Shown piece after piece: positions 34,516-43,086 of a DNA stretch of 64,000 nt (its first letter is position 1; each line of letters opens with the position of its first letter). The position numbers were made by a program, and so were the translations under genes. The DNA comes from Paracoccus denitrificans. Its GTDB lineage: Bacteria; Pseudomonadota; Alphaproteobacteria; Rhodobacterales; Rhodobacteraceae. The DNA lies in contig VAFL01000006.1 in NCBI GenBank assembly GCA_005768755.1, positions 214,253 to 278,252 on the forward strand, written 5' to 3'. The notes under the pieces were generated by a model, which saw only the letters and a list, made by a program, of their open reading frames with translations, searched no databases and was not told where the DNA came from.

Positions 34516-36425
34516 CAGAAGGCCTGTCCCAGGCCCAGATAAAGCTGGACCTTGCTTTCATCATCATCGCGCGGCTCGACCGGGGTCGCGACGTCGAAGC
34601 GGATAGGGCCGATCGGTGTGTCATAGCGCACGCCGATGCCTGCCCCGGATTGCGATTTGTTCTCGCCCTGCCAGCCGCCATCCTTCCAGATCTGACCACC
34701 ATCCACGAAGACGACAGCGCCGATCTTCTCGCGCACCTGGTATCGGGCTTCTAGGCTGACATTCACGATGCTCTGGCCGCCGACATAAGCCTCGTCGCCA
34801 GTATCCTGCAGCGGAATGTCGAAGCCCAGCGATTCATAGGGCTGACCGCGCACACTGCCACCCCCGCCCGAGAAGAACAGGTAATCCGGCGGGGTTTCGA
34901 TAATGTCCGGCCCCAGAACGGTGCCGGCGCGGGCGCGGGCGGCGAAGGTCAGCCGGGCTTCGGCCAGAACGCTGCGAAAGATGCGACCTTCGCCGGTGAC
35001 GCGAACGCCTGACCCGGTTTCGTTGAACCCCAGAAATGGCGTCAATTCGCCCTTCAGCCAGAAACCGCGCTTGGCGTTCTTCATGTCGTCGCGGCGGTCC
35101 CAGGTGATGCTGCCCGGCAAAGAGATGGTTTCGTAATCATAGAAACCGGACCCGTAATCGATCTTCGATTTGGTGAACAAAAGCGCGATATCGGCTGTCA
35201 GCCGCTCGCTGCGGATATAATTGAACCCGATCCCCAGTTCGGCCGACTTTTCGTGGTATTCCGGCTCGTTCTCGTCCTCCAGCCGGATGTCGATATAGCC
35301 GGTCGTGTCGGGGTTCAACGTCGCGGGCCGGTCCAGCCGGATACCGAACGCGTAATCGAGTTCGTCGCCGTCGGCGCTGATGTCATTGACCTCGATATCG
35401 GTGCGGAACCGTTCGCCACCGCCCAGAAGATTGCGATGCAGCCAATAGGCCGAGACCATGGCCCCGTCCTCGGTCGAAATCTCAAACGCGGCACCGATCC
35501 TGCGCGGCTTCTGCTCGATCACGGTCAGGCCGACATCAAGCGAGTTGTCGGGATTCAGTGTCTCGGCCTCGACCAGCGTAATGGCCGAGAAAATACCGCT
35601 GCGACGCAGGCGCTTGCGCACCGTCTCCAGCTTCTCCGGGTCGAACGCCTCGCCTTCGGGAAACCCTGCAATCTTCAGCAGGCGGCGTGTCGACAAGCGC
35701 TCATTGCCAGTGGCGTGCAGCCGTCCGAAAGTCACGGCAGGGCCGGGGTTGAGGTCCACGTCAGATTCAATCCGGGCGACGTTGTGGTCCGCGATGATCT
35801 CTTGCCCGGCAACGCGCGCCTTGGCATGGCTGGCATCGCGCCAGTCGCTGACAGCGTCCGAGGTTGCGCGTTTGATTATCCCGGTGCCGGCGGTTTCCCC
35901 AACGGCATAGTCTTCCAGGGCCGTCGTGCCGGGCGCAAGCGGTCCAAGATCGGCGCGGGCGAACTTGAAGCGCGGGCCGGGATCGACGGCGATGACAACT
36001 TCTCCGACATAGGGCGGCGCATCGAGCGGGGCGATTTCGGCCGCCTCGACGCCGTCCAGCGTAATATTGATGATGGCCGAGAAATAACCCTCATCATACA
36101 TCACGCCAAGCGCGCGGGCATAATCCCCCCGCGCCGCGGCAAGCACGTCCTGACCGGTATTTCGATCTTCGTCCAACGCGCCCGAGATCAGCGAAGCATT
36201 GCGGACAGGCCTTTCCAGGTCCTCGTCACCATTGACGATAACGACGCTGAATTCGACAGGTGGGCCCAGGACGCGGCCATCTTCATCCGTCACCGGCGTG
36301 TCATTGCGCCCGAAAAGGCCGGAAAATCCCGAGAAAGGATTGGACGAAGATTGCGCAGGCGCCTCTGCCGCGACAAATCCGGCAGCAACCGCTGCCGTCA
36401 GGACAACCTTCGCTGCCTTGTGCAT
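34515..36425 (-). CDS. tamA: Translocation and assembly module outer-membrane protein TamA
   Basis: TamA is an Omp85-family outer-membrane barrel paired with TamB. The 636-residue precursor starts at ATG 36425 with GAGGGG upstream and has a clear signal peptide (MHKAAKVVLTAAVAAGFVAA). POTRA-type domains span about 60-330, including TFGRLHATGNERLSTRRLL. The C-terminal 16-strand barrel carries the Omp85 lid-loop motif SVRGQPY and ends with the membrane-insertion signal LYLGLGQAF with its terminal Phe. A longer open frame upstream (to 36500) lacks signal-peptide logic. tamA and tamB share one base and form an operon. Confidence 0.94.
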   Translation of the reverse strand: MHKAAKVVLTAAVAAGFVAAEAPAQSSSNPFSGFSGLFGRNDTPVTDEDGRVLGPPVEFSVVIVNGDEDLERPVRNASLISGALDEDRNTGQDVLAAARGDYARALGVMYDEGYFSAIINITLDGVEAAEIAPLDAPPYVGEVVIAVDPGPRFKFARADLGPLAPGTTALEDYAVGETAGTGIIKRATSDAVSDWRDASHAKARVAGQEIIADHNVARIESDVDLNPGPAVTFGRLHATGNERLSTRRLLKIAGFPEGEAFDPEKLETVRKRLRRSGIFSAITLVEAETLNPDNSLDVGLTVIEQKPRRIGAAFEISTEDGAMVSAYWLHRNLLGGGERFRTDIEVNDISADGDELDYAFGIRLDRPATLNPDTTGYIDIRLEDENEPEYHEKSAELGIGFNYIRSERLTADIALLFTKSKIDYGSGFYDYETISLPGSITWDRRDDMKNAKRGFWLKGELTPFLGFNETGSGVRVTGEGRIFRSVLAEARLTFAARARAGTVLGPDIIETPPDYLFFSGGGGSVRGQPYESLGFDIPLQDTGDEAYVGGQSIVNVSLEARYQVREKIGAVVFVDGGQIWKDGGWQGENKSQSGAGIGVRYDTPIGPIRFDVATPVEPRDDDESKVQLYLGLGQAF

Positions 36426-36507
36426 CCCCACCCCTCGACTGCCCTGCTGCTGTTGTCGCAGCTTTCCCCTTAAAAATCCAGATTTGGCGGGGAAGGACAA
36501 GCAAATA

Positions 36508-37434
36508 TCAGGTGATCGCCGCTAAACACCCCTGCAGCGCCGCCATATCGTCACGAATTAGCAACAACGGGGTGTTTTCCGTGATCTCGCGCATATAGGG
36601 CTCGGCCAGGAAAGCGGCTTCCAGTGCCTCGGTGCGGTGGGCAAAGCTGCGCGCAACCGACCCGGCAAGGAACATCCCTTCCAGCGGCATGAAGCGCAAG
36701 GAAAGCTCTCGGAGAAGCAGACCGAAAAGCTCGGTGAACAGCTGATATGTTTCTTCCGCCTGTGGGTCGCCCTGCATGGCGCCGGTCGAGATCGCTTCGG
36801 CCCGTTCGACCTCGACGCCGTGCAGGGCCTGATGCATTGCTGCCAATCCACGCCCGGCGAAGGTTTCTTCAGTCGAGAAGAAGGTTTGCATCTGATCGGC
36901 GCCGACACGGTCGGCCAGGATTCGGGCGATATTGGCCGGCAGGTTGGTATGACCCTCCTCGGCCTCCATCGCGGTGATGCTGCCCCCAGGCAGGTTGCGC
37001 ACGCTGCAGACGTTGAAACCCGTGCCTGCGCCGACCACAAGGGACTGACCGTTGCGGGCGCGATGCGCCGGGGCGCTGCGCAGGATCGAAACCCCTTCGG
37101 CACCCAGATGCGGCGTCGCATAGCCCAAGGCTGTCAGGTCATTGATCAGCCGGACCGTATCGGCATCGGTCAGCCGCGCCAGACGCGCGGCCGAGAAATC
37201 CCAGTCACGGTTGGTCAGGCGCGCTTCGCCGCCGGAAACAGGGCCGGCGACTGCGACGCATACGGCTGTCAGGCGCGGATTGTCCTGTTCGGTCAGGAAG
37301 GTCTGCACGACCCGGTCGAAACTTTCATAATCATCGCCGCGATAACGCGTGACGGTGGATGGGTCGATGACACCATTCCGGGCAATTGCCAGCCGCGCAT
37401 TGGTTCCGCCGACATCGGCCAAGAGCATTGCCAT
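36508..37434 (-). CDS. glk: Glucokinase
   Basis: Glucokinase phosphorylates glucose with ATP to glucose 6-phosphate, feeding the Entner-Doudoroff pathway in these bacteria. The 308-residue protein (start ATG 37434, GGGGG six bases upstream) has the ASKHA-fold phosphate-1 motif LLADVGGTNARLA, a sugar-binding LINDLTALGYATP with its Asn-Asp, the phosphate-2 motif VVGAGTGFN, and GMFLAGSVARSF near the C-terminus. This is the proteobacterial Glk family and not the ROK family (no CxCGxxGC zinc site). It is divergent from ahcY, with 126 bases between. Confidence 0.92.
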   Translation of the reverse strand: MAMLLADVGGTNARLAIARNGVIDPSTVTRYRGDDYESFDRVVQTFLTEQDNPRLTAVCVAVAGPVSGGEARLTNRDWDFSAARLARLTDADTVRLINDLTALGYATPHLGAEGVSILRSAPAHRARNGQSLVVGAGTGFNVCSVRNLPGGSITAMEAEEGHTNLPANIARILADRVGADQMQTFFSTEETFAGRGLAAMHQALHGVEVERAEAISTGAMQGDPQAEETYQLFTELFGLLLRELSLRFMPLEGMFLAGSVARSFAHRTEALEAAFLAEPYMREITENTPLLLIRDDMAALQGCLAAIT

Positions 37435-37560
37435 TCCAGTCCCCCGAAGATTGCCTGCTTTCCGCGATACGACAGCCAATTCCAACGCGCAAGCGTGCGG
37501 CTTTCATTGAATCTTTACGGGGCTGGTGCTATCGCCATTCAAACCTCTGAAAGGCGCCAA

Positions 37561-38952
37561 ATGACCGACTATATCATCAAGGACATCTCACTGGCAGATT
37601 ACGGCCGGAAAGAGCTGGACATCGCCGAGACCGAGATGCCCGGCCTGATGTCGCTGCGCGCCGAATATGGCGAAGCGCAGCCGCTGAAGGGCGCGCGTAT
37701 CGCAGGCAGCCTGCATATGACAGTGCAGACGGCGGTGTTGATTGAAACGCTGACGGCGCTGGGGGCCGATGTCCGCTGGGCATCGTGCAATATCTATTCG
37801 ACGCAGGACCACGCGGCAGCGGCGATTGCGGCGTCGGGCGTGCCGGTTTTTGCCATCAAGGGCGAAACGCTCAGCGAATACTGGGCCTATACCGACCAGA
37901 TCTTCCAGTTCCCGGACGGCACGGCGAACATGATCCTGGACGATGGTGGCGATGCGACGCTGTATATCCTGCTGGGCGCACGGGTCGAGGCGGGCGAAAC
38001 CGCCCTGATCGAAACCCCAACCAGCGAGGAAGAGGAAGCGCTGTTCGCCCAGATCAAGAAGCGGCTGGCGCAATCGCCGGGCTGGTTCACGAAGCAGCGC
38101 GATGCCCTGCAGGGCGTAAGCGAGGAAACAACCACCGGCGTTCACCGCCTGTATGATCTGCACAAGAAGGGCCTGCTGCCCTTCCCGGCGATCAACGTGA
38201 ATGATTCGGTCACCAAGTCGAAATTCGACAACAAGTACGGCTGCAAGGAAAGCCTCGTGGATGGCATCCGCCGCGCCACTGACGTGATGCTGGCCGGCAA
38301 GGTCGCCGTTGTCTGCGGTTACGGCGATGTCGGCAAGGGCTCGGCCGCGTCGCTGGCGGGTGCCGGCGCGCGGGTGAAGGTGACGGAAGTCGACCCGATC
38401 TGCGCCCTGCAAGCCGCCATGGACGGGTTCGAGGTGGTGACGCTGGAAGATGTGGCGAGCAGTGCCGACATTTTCGTGACCACGACCGGCAACAAGGACG
38501 TCATCCGGCTGGAACATATGCGCCAGATGAAGGACATGGCCATCGTCGGCAATATCGGCCATTTCGACAATGAAATTCAGGTCGCGGCGCTGAAGAACCA
38601 CAAATGGACCAATATCAAGGATCAGGTGGACATGATCGAAATGCCCTCGGGCAATCGGATCATCCTGCTGTCGCAGGGCCGTCTGCTGAACCTTGGCAAT
38701 GCAACCGGCCACCCGTCTTTCGTGATGTCGGCCAGCTTCACCAACCAGGTTCTGGCCCAGATCGAGCTGTTCACCAAGGGCGATGAATATGCCCCCGGCG
38801 TCTATATCCTGCCCAAGCACCTGGATGAGAAGGTGGCGATGCTGCACCTGGACAAGGTGGGCGCCAAGTTGACGAAACTGTCCTCGGAACAGGCCGATTA
38901 TATCGGCGTATCACAGGACGGCCCCTTTAAATCGGATCATTATCGGTATTGA
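37561..38952 (+). CDS. ahcY: Adenosylhomocysteinase (S-adenosyl-L-homocysteine hydrolase)
   Basis: AhcY reversibly splits S-adenosylhomocysteine, the product of all SAM-dependent methylations, into adenosine and homocysteine using bound NAD. The 463-residue protein starts at ATG 37561 with AAAGG seven bases upstream and shows GARIAGSLHMTVQTAVLIET, a SCNIYSTQDHAAAAI active-site segment, the Rossmann loop VCGYGDVGKGSAASL, and C-terminal FKSDHYRY. metK follows after only three bases, so the two enzymes of the methyl cycle are co-transcribed. An upstream extension of the frame into glk is not real. Confidence 0.97.
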   Translation: MTDYIIKDISLADYGRKELDIAETEMPGLMSLRAEYGEAQPLKGARIAGSLHMTVQTAVLIETLTALGADVRWASCNIYSTQDHAAAAIAASGVPVFAIKGETLSEYWAYTDQIFQFPDGTANMILDDGGDATLYILLGARVEAGETALIETPTSEEEEALFAQIKKRLAQSPGWFTKQRDALQGVSEETTTGVHRLYDLHKKGLLPFPAINVNDSVTKSKFDNKYGCKESLVDGIRRATDVMLAGKVAVVCGYGDVGKGSAASLAGAGARVKVTEVDPICALQAAMDGFEVVTLEDVASSADIFVTTTGNKDVIRLEHMRQMKDMAIVGNIGHFDNEIQVAALKNHKWTNIKDQVDMIEMPSGNRIILLSQGRLLNLGNATGHPSFVMSASFTNQVLAQIELFTKGDEYAPGVYILPKHLDEKVAMLHLDKVGAKLTKLSSEQADYIGVSQDGPFKSDHYRY

Positions 38953-38955
38953 GTC

Positions 38956-40143
38956 ATGAGCGAGTATAACATCTTCACGTCGGAATCAGTGTCCGAGGGC
39001 CATCCCGACAAGATCGCAGATCAGATTTCCGACGCGGTTCTGGACGCCATCATCGCCGAGGATCCGCGCGCCCGCGTGGCCTGCGAAACCATGGTGAAGA
39101 CCGGTGTCGCCATTATCTCGGGCGAGATCACCACCTCGGCCTGGGTCGATCTGGAAAAAATCGTGCGCGATGTCATCAACGACATCGGCTATACCTCGTC
39201 TGAGGTCGGCTTTGACGGGGCGACCTGCTCGGTCATCAATATCATCGGCAAGCAATCGCCCGAGATCAATCAGGGTGTCGACCGCGAAAGCCTGGAAGAA
39301 CAGGGTGCGGGCGATCAGGGCCTGATGTTCGGGTATGCATCGGATGAAACCGACGTGCTGATGCCGGCGCCGATCACCTATGCGCACCGTCTGGTCGAAC
39401 GGCAGTCGCTTGTGCGCCGCAACGGGATGCTGCCCTGGCTGCGCCCCGATGCGAAGTCGCAGGTGACTTTCCGTTATGACGACGCGGGCAAGCCGGTGGC
39501 GGTGGACGCGGTCGTCCTGTCCACCCAGCACAGCCCCGAAATCGGCCTGAGCGAGCTGCGCGAGGCCGTGACCGAGGAAATCATCAAGCCGGTGCTGCCC
39601 GCCGAATGGCTGTCGGACAAGACCAAGATGTTCATCAACCCGACCGGCAAGTTCGTCATCGGTGGCCCGGTTGGCGATTGTGGCCTGACCGGGCGCAAGA
39701 TCATCGTCGACAGCTATGGCGGCATGGCGCGTCATGGCGGTGGCGCGTTTTCGGGTAAAGACCCGTCGAAGGTCGACCGTTCTGCGGCATATGCCGGGCG
39801 TTGGGTGGCGAAGAATATCGTAGCTGCGGGCCTGGCCAAGCGCTGCGAGATTCAGGTCAGCTATGCCATCGGCGTGGCCGAACCGACCTCGATCAGCCTC
39901 AACACCTTCGGCACCGAGACAGTCCCGGTGGAAAAGATCGTCGCCGCCGTGCGCGAGGTTTTCGACCTGCGCCCCTTCGCGATCATCCGAGAGCTGGACC
40001 TGCTGCATCCGATCTACCGCCCGACCGCCAGCTATGGCCACTTTGGCAAGGCGCCCGTCGATGTAAGCTATGCCGGCAAGACCCATCGCGGTTACACGTG
40101 GGAAGATACCGGCCGGGCCGATGCCTTGAAGGCTGCCGTCTGA
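38956..40143 (+). CDS. metK: S-adenosylmethionine synthetase (methionine adenosyltransferase)
   Basis: MetK makes SAM from methionine and ATP. The 395-residue protein contains all signatures: SVSEGHPDKIADQISDAVLD at residues 11-30, the GAGDQG hexapeptide, and GGGAFSGKDPSKVDRSAAYA with the P-loop. It follows ahcY by three bases. In many Rhodobacterales metK is preceded by a SAM/SAH riboswitch, but here the gap is far too short, so any such control would have to sit upstream of ahcY, where I do not see it. Two hairpins follow the stop. Confidence 0.98.
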   Translation: MSEYNIFTSESVSEGHPDKIADQISDAVLDAIIAEDPRARVACETMVKTGVAIISGEITTSAWVDLEKIVRDVINDIGYTSSEVGFDGATCSVINIIGKQSPEINQGVDRESLEEQGAGDQGLMFGYASDETDVLMPAPITYAHRLVERQSLVRRNGMLPWLRPDAKSQVTFRYDDAGKPVAVDAVVLSTQHSPEIGLSELREAVTEEIIKPVLPAEWLSDKTKMFINPTGKFVIGGPVGDCGLTGRKIIVDSYGGMARHGGGAFSGKDPSKVDRSAAYAGRWVAKNIVAAGLAKRCEIQVSYAIGVAEPTSISLNTFGTETVPVEKIVAAVREVFDLRPFAIIRELDLLHPIYRPTASYGHFGKAPVDVSYAGKTHRGYTWEDTGRADALKAAV

Positions 40144-40149
40144 CCCATA

Positions 40150-40175
40150 TATCGCGCCGCGTCGCCGGCGCGATA
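40150..40175. other. GC-rich hairpin directly after metK
   Basis: TATCGCGCCG and CGGCGCGATA form a perfect ten-base-pair stem with a six-base loop, starting seven bases after the metK stop. There is no T-run after it, so it may protect the mRNA 3' end and not act as a terminator itself. Confidence 0.6.
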
Positions 40176-40191
40176 CGCCCCGAACAGGCGC

Positions 40192-40230
40192 GGCACCGCT
40201 TCCGCCACCTGGAATGCGGTGCCTTCTTCC
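40192..40230 (+). terminator. Rho-independent terminator of the ahcY-metK operon
   Basis: GGCACCGC plus TTCC pairs with GGAA plus GCGGTGCC, with one bulged T and a seven-base loop, followed by TTCTTCC. It is the second hairpin after metK and a good candidate for the real termination point. Confidence 0.7.
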
Positions 40231-40466
40231 TGATGTGAAAGATCCTTCAGGTCGACTGCCGTTTTCGCGGCCGCTGCCGCTTGCGGTGCGTTAATTTATT
40301 GGATTCTAAACATTTTATAGGCGAGCAAGCGCCGAACCAGCCGATGTTAGGGCATTGACGCAACCGGTTCCGAATGCAACCTTGCCGCAGAGGAGCGCGC
40401 GACCCTTGGCGCGACGGCTGCAATGCCGGCGCAAGGCACCGCGGATAATCTCACGGGAGGAAAAAG
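40231..40466 (+). promoter_or_regulatory. Upstream region of the sugar ABC operon
   Basis: The stretch contains an AT-rich block around 40290-40320 (TTAATTTATTGGATTCTAAA and neighbouring bases) in otherwise GC-rich DNA, a plausible place for the operon promoter. GGGAGGAAAAAG directly before the start of the binding-protein gene is a very strong ribosome-binding site. No regulator gene is adjacent, and I could not define an operator. Confidence 0.4.
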
Positions 40467-41513
40467 ATGAAACATATTCTGTCAGCCGCCTTTCTGGGCG
40501 TGATCGCGATTGGCTCGGCCGCCCATGCAGAAGGCCCGGTGGATGTGACCAACGTCAATAAAGAGCTGATCACCTCGGCAGAGGGCAAGACCTACACCAT
40601 AGCCACGGTCATCAAGGTCGACGGGATCGCGTGGTTTGACCGGATGCGCGAGGGCGTTGATCAGTTCAAGGACGATACGGGCCACGACACCTACATGATC
40701 GGCCCTTCTCAGGCTGACGCGGCGGCGCAGGTCCAGATGATCGAAAACCTGATCGCGCAGGGTGTCGATGCGATCTGCGTTGTTCCCTTCAGCGTCGAGG
40801 CAGTTGAACCCGTGCTGAAAAAGGCCCGCGATCAGGGCATCGTCGTGATCTCGCACGAGGCGTCGAACATCCAGAACGCCGACTACGACATCGAGGCGTT
40901 CGACAACTTCGCTTACGGCGAGAACCTGATGAAGGTGCTGGGCGAGGCAATGGGCGGTGAGGGCAAATATGTCGCCACGGTCGGCAGCCTGACCTCGAAA
41001 AGCCAGATGGAATGGATCGACGGTGCCGTTGCCTATCAGGAGGCGAACTTCCCGAACATGACCCTCGCCATGGACCGGCTGGAAACCTACGACGACGCGA
41101 ACCAGGACTATACCAAACTGAAAGAAGCGTTTACCGCGCAGCCCGACATCACCGGAATCGTCGGCGGGCCGATGCCCACCTCTGCCGGTGCAGGGCGGAT
41201 GATCACCGAATCCGGGTTGGAGGGTGAAGTCCATTTCGCAGGCACCGGGCTTGTATCGGTTGCGGGCGAATATCTGGAAAATGGCGCTGTCGAATATATC
41301 CAGTTCTGGGACCCGGCCGTGGCGGGTTATGCAATGAACATGCTGGCTGTCGCTGCGCTGGAAGGCAAGCAAGACCAGTTGAAGGCTGGCCTGGACCTTG
41401 GCCTTGTCGGATACGAAGAGCTGATCACCCCGGACGAGGCTGCGCCGCACAAACTTTACGGTGCGGGCTGGGTCGGCGTGACCAAGGACAATATGGCCGA
41501 ATACGATTTCTGA
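40467..41513 (+). CDS. Sugar ABC transporter substrate-binding protein (LsrB/RhaS-like, periplasmic)
   Basis: This 348-residue protein has a Sec signal peptide (MKHILSAAFLGVIAIGSAAH, cut near AEGPV) and a type I periplasmic-binding fold (IKVDGIAWFDRMREGVDQF, AQVQMIENLIAQGVDAICVV, YDDANQDYTKLKEAF). It resembles the binding proteins of the rhamnose and autoinducer-2 importers. The substrate cannot be read from the sequence. An AI-2 role is not supported by the neighbours, since no lsrK, lsrF or lsrG is present; a pentose or deoxy-sugar is more likely given the ribokinase-family gene downstream. It leads a seven-gene operon and is followed by a hairpin. Confidence 0.88.
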   Translation: MKHILSAAFLGVIAIGSAAHAEGPVDVTNVNKELITSAEGKTYTIATVIKVDGIAWFDRMREGVDQFKDDTGHDTYMIGPSQADAAAQVQMIENLIAQGVDAICVVPFSVEAVEPVLKKARDQGIVVISHEASNIQNADYDIEAFDNFAYGENLMKVLGEAMGGEGKYVATVGSLTSKSQMEWIDGAVAYQEANFPNMTLAMDRLETYDDANQDYTKLKEAFTAQPDITGIVGGPMPTSAGAGRMITESGLEGEVHFAGTGLVSVAGEYLENGAVEYIQFWDPAVAGYAMNMLAVAALEGKQDQLKAGLDLGLVGYEELITPDEAAPHKLYGAGWVGVTKDNMAEYDF

Positions 41514-41523
41514 ACCACGTTCT

Positions 41524-41544
41524 GCCGGGGCGCAGCGCCCCGGC
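41524..41544 (+). other. Intercistronic hairpin between binding-protein and ATPase genes
   Basis: GCCGGGGC and GCCCCGGC form a perfect eight-base-pair stem with loop GCAGC and no T-run. Such structures after a binding-protein gene usually stabilise the upstream mRNA and keep the binding protein in excess over the membrane parts. Confidence 0.65.
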
Positions 41545-41568
41545 CGGACCCTAAGGATCGACCATGTC

Positions 41569-43086
41569 ATGACCCCTCAGGCCCAGACCCCGCTGATCGA
41601 AATGCGCGGCATCACCAAGAGATTTGGCGGTGTCACGGCGCTTGACGATGTATCGCTGACGATCATGCCGGGCGAAATCCACTGTCTTGCCGGGGAAAAC
41701 GGTTCGGGCAAGTCGACGATCATCAAGGTCATGTCCGGTGTCTATCAGCCCGATGGGGGCGACGTACTGATCGATGGCCAACCTGCGGGCGTCCTTGACC
41801 CAGTGAAGTCGACCGGCGCCGGGATACAGGTGATTTATCAGGATTTCTCGTTGTTTCCGACGCTGTCGGTCGTGGAAAACCTGACCATCAACCGTTTCCT
41901 GCATGAAGGCGCGAAACTGATCGACCGCAAGCGCCCAAGACAGATGGCCCGAGAGGTGCTGGACCGGCTGGGCGTTGACCTGCCGCTGGACGTGGCGGTC
42001 GAAACGCTTCCGACCTCGGGCCGGCAGCTTGTCGCGATCGCACGCGCCGTGCTGGCCGAGGCGCGGCTGATCATCATGGACGAACCGACGACCGCCCTGA
42101 CCGGGCGCGAGGTCGAGCGCCTGTTCCGCATTACCCGCGATCTTCAGGCGGACGGCATTGCCATCCTGTTTGTCAGCCACAAGATGCGGGAAATGCTGGA
42201 CCTGTCCGAAAAACTGACGGTATTGCGCAATGGCCGCAAGGTGGCAGAAGGACCGATCGCCGAATTTGACGAGGCTGCGATTACCCACGCGATGACCGGG
42301 CGCGCCCTGGAACACAGCGCCTACAAGGCCCCTGCCGTTACGGGGACGCCGCGGCTGGAGTTTCGCGATGTCAACGTGCCCGACCAGTTGTCCGGGATAT
42401 CTCTTTCAGTCTGGCCCGGCGAGGTGGTGGGGATCAGCGGGCTGATCGGGTCAGGGCGGACGGAGCTGGCGCTGAGCGCGTTCGGAATGTTGCCGCCTTC
42501 AAGCGGTCAGATCCTGATTGACGGCCAGCCCGTCACTCCGCAATCGGTGCAGCAGGCCGTCGAGGCGGGCATTGCCTATGTCCCCGAGGACCGGCTGTCC
42601 GAGGGGCTGTTCTTGACCCGTTCGATCCGGGACAATTCCATTGTCTCGTCGATCCGCCGTTTCGCGCCGGGCCTCTGGCTGAACCGACGCGCGGCCGGCA
42701 AGGCAACCCGCGACATGTTCGATCGCATGACAATCGCCGCGCCCTCGCCCGAGGTTGCGGTTGGCACCTTGTCCGGCGGCAACCAACAGCGTGTCATGAT
42801 CGGGCGCTGGCTGATGACAGGCGCGAAGGTTCTGATCCTGAACGGCCCGACCGTGGGCGTTGATGTGGGATCTAAGGCCACCATTCACGGCATCATTCAC
42901 CGTATGGCACGCGAGGAGGGGCTGGCAGTGCTGATGATCTCGGACGATGTGCCGGAACTGGTCCATAACTGCAACCGCGTGCTGACGATGGTGCAGGGCC
43001 GCATCACCGACGAACTGTCCGGTGCGGACCTGACAGAGGATGCATTGAACGACCACCTGCGCCTGAACGTCGAGGTCCCCGCATGA
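41569..43086 (+). CDS. Sugar ABC transporter double ATPase (RbsA/LsrA type)
   Basis: The protein (505 residues) has two fused nucleotide-binding domains. The first has Walker A GENGSGKST (42-50), a deviant signature LPTSGRQ (147-153), Walker B LIIMDEPT (167-174) and the switch His in VSHK (204). The second looks unable to hydrolyse ATP: Walker A is GLIGSGRTE (291-299, no Lys), the Walker B and catalytic Glu positions read LNGPT (Asn425, Gly426), and the switch His is Asp; its signature LSGGNQQ (401-407) is intact and would complete the first site. Degenerate second sites are usual for RbsA-type ATPases, but this one is extreme. It overlaps the permease gene by four bases. Confidence 0.92.
   Translation: MTPQAQTPLIEMRGITKRFGGVTALDDVSLTIMPGEIHCLAGENGSGKSTIIKVMSGVYQPDGGDVLIDGQPAGVLDPVKSTGAGIQVIYQDFSLFPTLSVVENLTINRFLHEGAKLIDRKRPRQMAREVLDRLGVDLPLDVAVETLPTSGRQLVAIARAVLAEARLIIMDEPTTALTGREVERLFRITRDLQADGIAILFVSHKMREMLDLSEKLTVLRNGRKVAEGPIAEFDEAAITHAMTGRALEHSAYKAPAVTGTPRLEFRDVNVPDQLSGISLSVWPGEVVGISGLIGSGRTELALSAFGMLPPSSGQILIDGQPVTPQSVQQAVEAGIAYVPEDRLSEGLFLTRSIRDNSIVSSIRRFAPGLWLNRRAAGKATRDMFDRMTIAAPSPEVAVGTLSGGNQQRVMIGRWLMTGAKVLILNGPTVGVDVGSKATIHGIIHRMAREEGLAVLMISDDVPELVHNCNRVLTMVQGRITDELSGADLTEDALNDHLRLNVEVPA

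Noticed and set aside
36637..37560. Long upstream extension of the ahcY frame
   Set aside because: It lies antisense to glucokinase; the family N-terminus and ribosome-binding site are at 37561.
39801..40238. 145-codon frame overlapping the metK end
   Set aside because: It is a shadow of metK in another frame; the region after metK holds two hairpins and no trmB or other gene.
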